Source of the DNA: Dictyophora rubrovolvata
Lineage: Eukaryota > Basidiomycota > Agaricomycetes > Phallales > Phallaceae
Direction of reading: 5' to 3'
DNA length: 64,000 nucleotides
NCBI GenBank assembly: GCA_029959195.1
Contig: CP114125.1
Location: 806,001-870,000, forward strand
Shown: positions 61,427 through 64,000 of the stretch, piece after piece
How the letters are laid out: each line of letters opens with the position of its first letter
Numbering within the stretch: position 1 is the stretch's first letter
Notes under the pieces: model-generated
Told to the model about the DNA's origin: nothing
What the model saw: only the letters and a program-made list of their open reading frames with translations
Database searches by the model: none
Made by a program: the position numbers and the translations under genes

Positions 61427-64000
61427 ATGGTAAAATCACTGGTTTTCCTGAGCCTGCTTGGCGCTCTATTCACTTACGCCATGGCCGCGAACTTCACTAT
61501 CGTAGTCAACGGGACTGCGTCGCATCAGATACCTTCTACTTTATGTAAGTGGGATTAATACTGAATGATGACGCGATGTCGTTGAACATGTAAATTCTAC
61601 GAATTATTTCAGACGGAATGATGTTTGAGGTAAGCCACGTTTAGTAATCACGAAATACACGCCGGTTAACTTGACAATGATCCAATCCAGGACATAAGCG
61701 TTAGTGCAATGGGCACAATCACTTTTCTAAATGCATCTAATTTGATATGCCTATTTTCTCAAAAAAACTATAGCATGTAAGTTTTTTTAGTCGTCAAACA
61801 AACGCACATACGAATTTTGTACACTTAGAGCGGTGACGGCGGGCTATATGCCGAAATGCTGCAGAACAGGGCGTTCCAACAAGTGACTCCGAGTATGTAA
61901 AACTTGCTATTTTTTTTCAGTTTATTCTTCTAATTCTATCTTACTGTTAGATACGACTGCCGCTTTAGATGCTTGGAGCCCTGTCAACGCCGGAACTATT
62001 GCAGTCGTAGACAGCATCCCTTCTCTTTCCGCAGCCCTCCCGAACTCTCTTCAACTTCAGGTTCCAGAAAGCGTCACCGGTACTGTTGGCGTGCAGAACT
62101 CTGGTTATCCGGGTAAATACAACACAATTTAAACCATAAACATCTGATGACTGACGAGCAATGGAAGGAGGCATCAATGTCCAGGCCTCATGGGCATATA
62201 CAGCATCATTTTACCATCGTGTTGCTGCAGGATCGACACTTAAAGGGACATTCACTATCTCACTCAAGTCAGCTACTACAGGGGAAACGTTCGCATCTGT
62301 TCCTGTTCATGCAGAGTCGTCTGAGCATTGGAGTCAAATTTCAGTCAAATTGCATCCCAATGCTACCGCCCCAGACACCAACAATGTATTTGAAGTTACT
62401 GTTGATGGAACTGCAGCTGCTGGGAAATCCGTTTATTTTGCTCTATTTTCCCTTTTCCCTCCAACGTTCAAAGATCGAGAAAATGGTATGAGACTAGACA
62501 TCGCGACTGTAAGTCAATAGCCAATTCGTATTTCTGGTCTATATGTGTATTCTAATGAGCGAAACAGACATTAAGAGAAGCCGGCCCCTCTTTCTTCAGA
62601 TTTCCTGGAGGAAATAACTTGGTGAGCTATATTTTCAGGTGTATCGATGACTACTCACGCTCAATATTTTCACTACAGGAGGTGCGCTTGCTGTTCAGGC
62701 TGGAGAGTCTTTTTGGTAACAGCAATATTCATAGGGACAAATACCTTCTCAAAGGTGGATCTGGAACAATACCATTGGTCCTTTGACGGATCGTCCCGGA
62801 CGATTGGGTGATTGGGGATATATCAATACCGAGTTAGTATATGTCACATCTTGTGCTGCTTAGCACCATCTCAAGCGTCATTCAAAGTGGTTTGGGACTC
62901 TTGGAATACCTTCAATTCATTGAGGATATGGAGATGCAACCGATAATGGCAGTATGGTCTGGATATTCCCTGAACGGTCAATCTATTCCGGAAGACGGTC
63001 TTGCTCCCTACATTCAAGCAGCAAAAGATCAGGTTAGTACTGGATAGTTTTAGAATTCGACACTTGATTCAAATTTAGTACCTTTTACCAGATTGATTTT
63101 GTCATTGGGGATCCAAAGACAAATGCAATGGGGGCAAAGCGTGCGGCCTTAGGTCATCCTGCTCCGTTCGAACTTAACTATGTAGAGGTAAGATTGAAGA
63201 AACCATTATTCAGACCTACTGTTTGCTCAATGATGTGTGCCCCCATAGGTTGGAAATGAAGACTTTTTCTCAACTACGTATGTTCAGTTGCTATATTTTC
63301 CAGCATGGCTTGTATAATGGAATGTCTTGCTGCTAGATACCCTTACCGTTGGAGCCAGTACTTTGGAAATCTGTCTGAAGCATACCCTCAAATTAGTAAG
63401 TGCAAATCTTTGTGCAAGCGGCTTCTTTCACTAACGTGTCATTCAGCGTTCATTGCAACAGGGACAACGTTCGATCCTCCCTTGACCCCCAATCCCCAAG
63501 CTTGGGATATCCACGTCTACCAAACTCCAGGTATGTGCGAATTATCGCCACCTCTGCAGTTTACTTATAGGCATCTTTCATAGAATGGTTTGCGCAAAAT
63601 GCGTTCATATACGACGGATTCGAGGTAAGACATAAACGTTCAGATTCTCAAACAGCCGGAGGCCGGAAACTTCACTGACTTCAATGACTTAGCGTAACGG
63701 GACTAAATATTTCGAAGGGGAATATGCCGCCATCTCAACCAATGCTAACAATTTGTTTGGTTCTCCTGACCAAGGGAGATTTACCTTCCCAACTATGCAA
63801 AGTATGACTAGAATTATCTTTTACCAATATGATAAATCGTATCGTTTTAGGTTCGGCCGGAGAAGCAGCATTCATGACAGGTTTTGAGAGAAATGCCGAT
63901 ATAGTTTTCGCGGCTTCATATGCACCTCTTATCGGAGTAAGCTTTGATCAGTTTCTAGGGTAACTCTTTAACAAGTGTAAATCATTTTTTTAGAACGTAC
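61427..64000 (+). CDS. Secreted GH51 alpha-L-arabinofuranosidase (partial, runs off the right edge)
   Basis: GH51 enzymes release arabinose from arabinan and arabinoxylan. A signal peptide ([20 protein letters not shown]) precedes the conserved start [28 protein letters not shown], then a beta domain, FFRFPGGNN and the barrel with [12 protein letters not shown] (acid/base Glu). A later YFEGEYA should carry the nucleophile Glu. Exons near the 5' end are very small: 61427-61544, 61613-61629 (17 nt), 61691-61699 (9 nt), 61774-61776 (3 nt), then from 61829. The 3-nt exon CAT supplies the His of the family motif DI(N/S)HSGDGG. Further introns are about 50-75 nt. The frame stays open to 64000, and the C-terminal domain lies outside the window. 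Confidence 0.9.
61774..61776 (+). other. 3-nt microexon (CAT, His) in the GH51 gene
   Basis: CAT sits between CTATAG and GTAAGT. The flanking introns are 61700-61773 (74 nt) and 61777-61828 (52 nt), both phase 0. Without it the protein would read EDISSGDGG, one residue short of the conserved HSGDGG. Confidence 0.7.

Overview
The window is nuclear DNA of a filamentous basidiomycete, most likely an Agaricomycete. Almost every gene is cut by many introns of about 50-75 nt. The gene set includes a CBM1-tailed esterase, GH28 and GH51 enzymes, two FunK1-type kinases, a DUF6533-type membrane protein and a G-alpha with a long insert. All of these are typical of wood- or litter-decaying mushrooms. I see no rRNA, no convincing functional tRNA, no CRISPR array and no virus-like element.

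Layout. 1-259 is the 3' end of a long-chain acyl-CoA synthetase. 1.2-4.0 kb holds a secreted CE1 esterase with CBM1 and NAA30. 4.7-7.3 kb holds FunK1 kinase copy A (minus). 7.7-9.8 kb holds a GH28 polygalacturonase whose promoter and start codon lie in a dispersed repeat. 10.1-13.2 kb holds the divergent pair RCF1 (minus) and SSZ1 (plus). 13.4-14.2 kb holds mitochondrial uL30 (minus) and an inverted decayed fragment of it. 14.7-19.0 kb holds HMG-CoA reductase (minus). 21.7-27.5 kb looks like one mobile element: inverted repeats of about 400 bp enclosing a minus-strand Cys-rich gene and a plus-strand DDE-type, possibly MULE-like, transposase. 28.6-33.9 kb holds a divergent G-alpha and a four-repeat Myb protein. 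34.9-36.7 kb holds a DUF6533-like membrane protein (minus). 38.2-41.2 kb holds FunK1 copy B (plus), an inverted duplicate of copy A. 42-49 kb holds a USP-type deubiquitinase, guanylate kinase and a KHDC4-like KH protein. 49-57.5 kb holds an acidic unknown (minus), TRM4 and MSH2 (minus). 57.8-60.1 kb holds an unknown Pro/Ser-rich protein with a decayed partial copy downstream. 61.4 kb to the end is a GH51 arabinofuranosidase, cut by the window edge.

Together the genes are a housekeeping core (sterol synthesis, mismatch repair, tRNA methylation, ribosome-associated chaperone, respiratory assembly) interleaved with plant cell-wall degradation (CE1, GH28, GH51: xylan, pectin and arabinan side chains) and lineage-expanded signalling (FunK1, G-alpha, DUF6533).

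The most striking points are the two-gene element, very small exons in the two glycoside hydrolases (5 nt in GH28; 17, 9 and 3 nt in a row in GH51), several introns whose reading frame demands a GC-AG boundary, a start codon supplied by a repeat, and signs of gene conversion between the two FunK1 copies. Intron boundaries here were deduced by reading frame and family motifs only; no transcript evidence was available.
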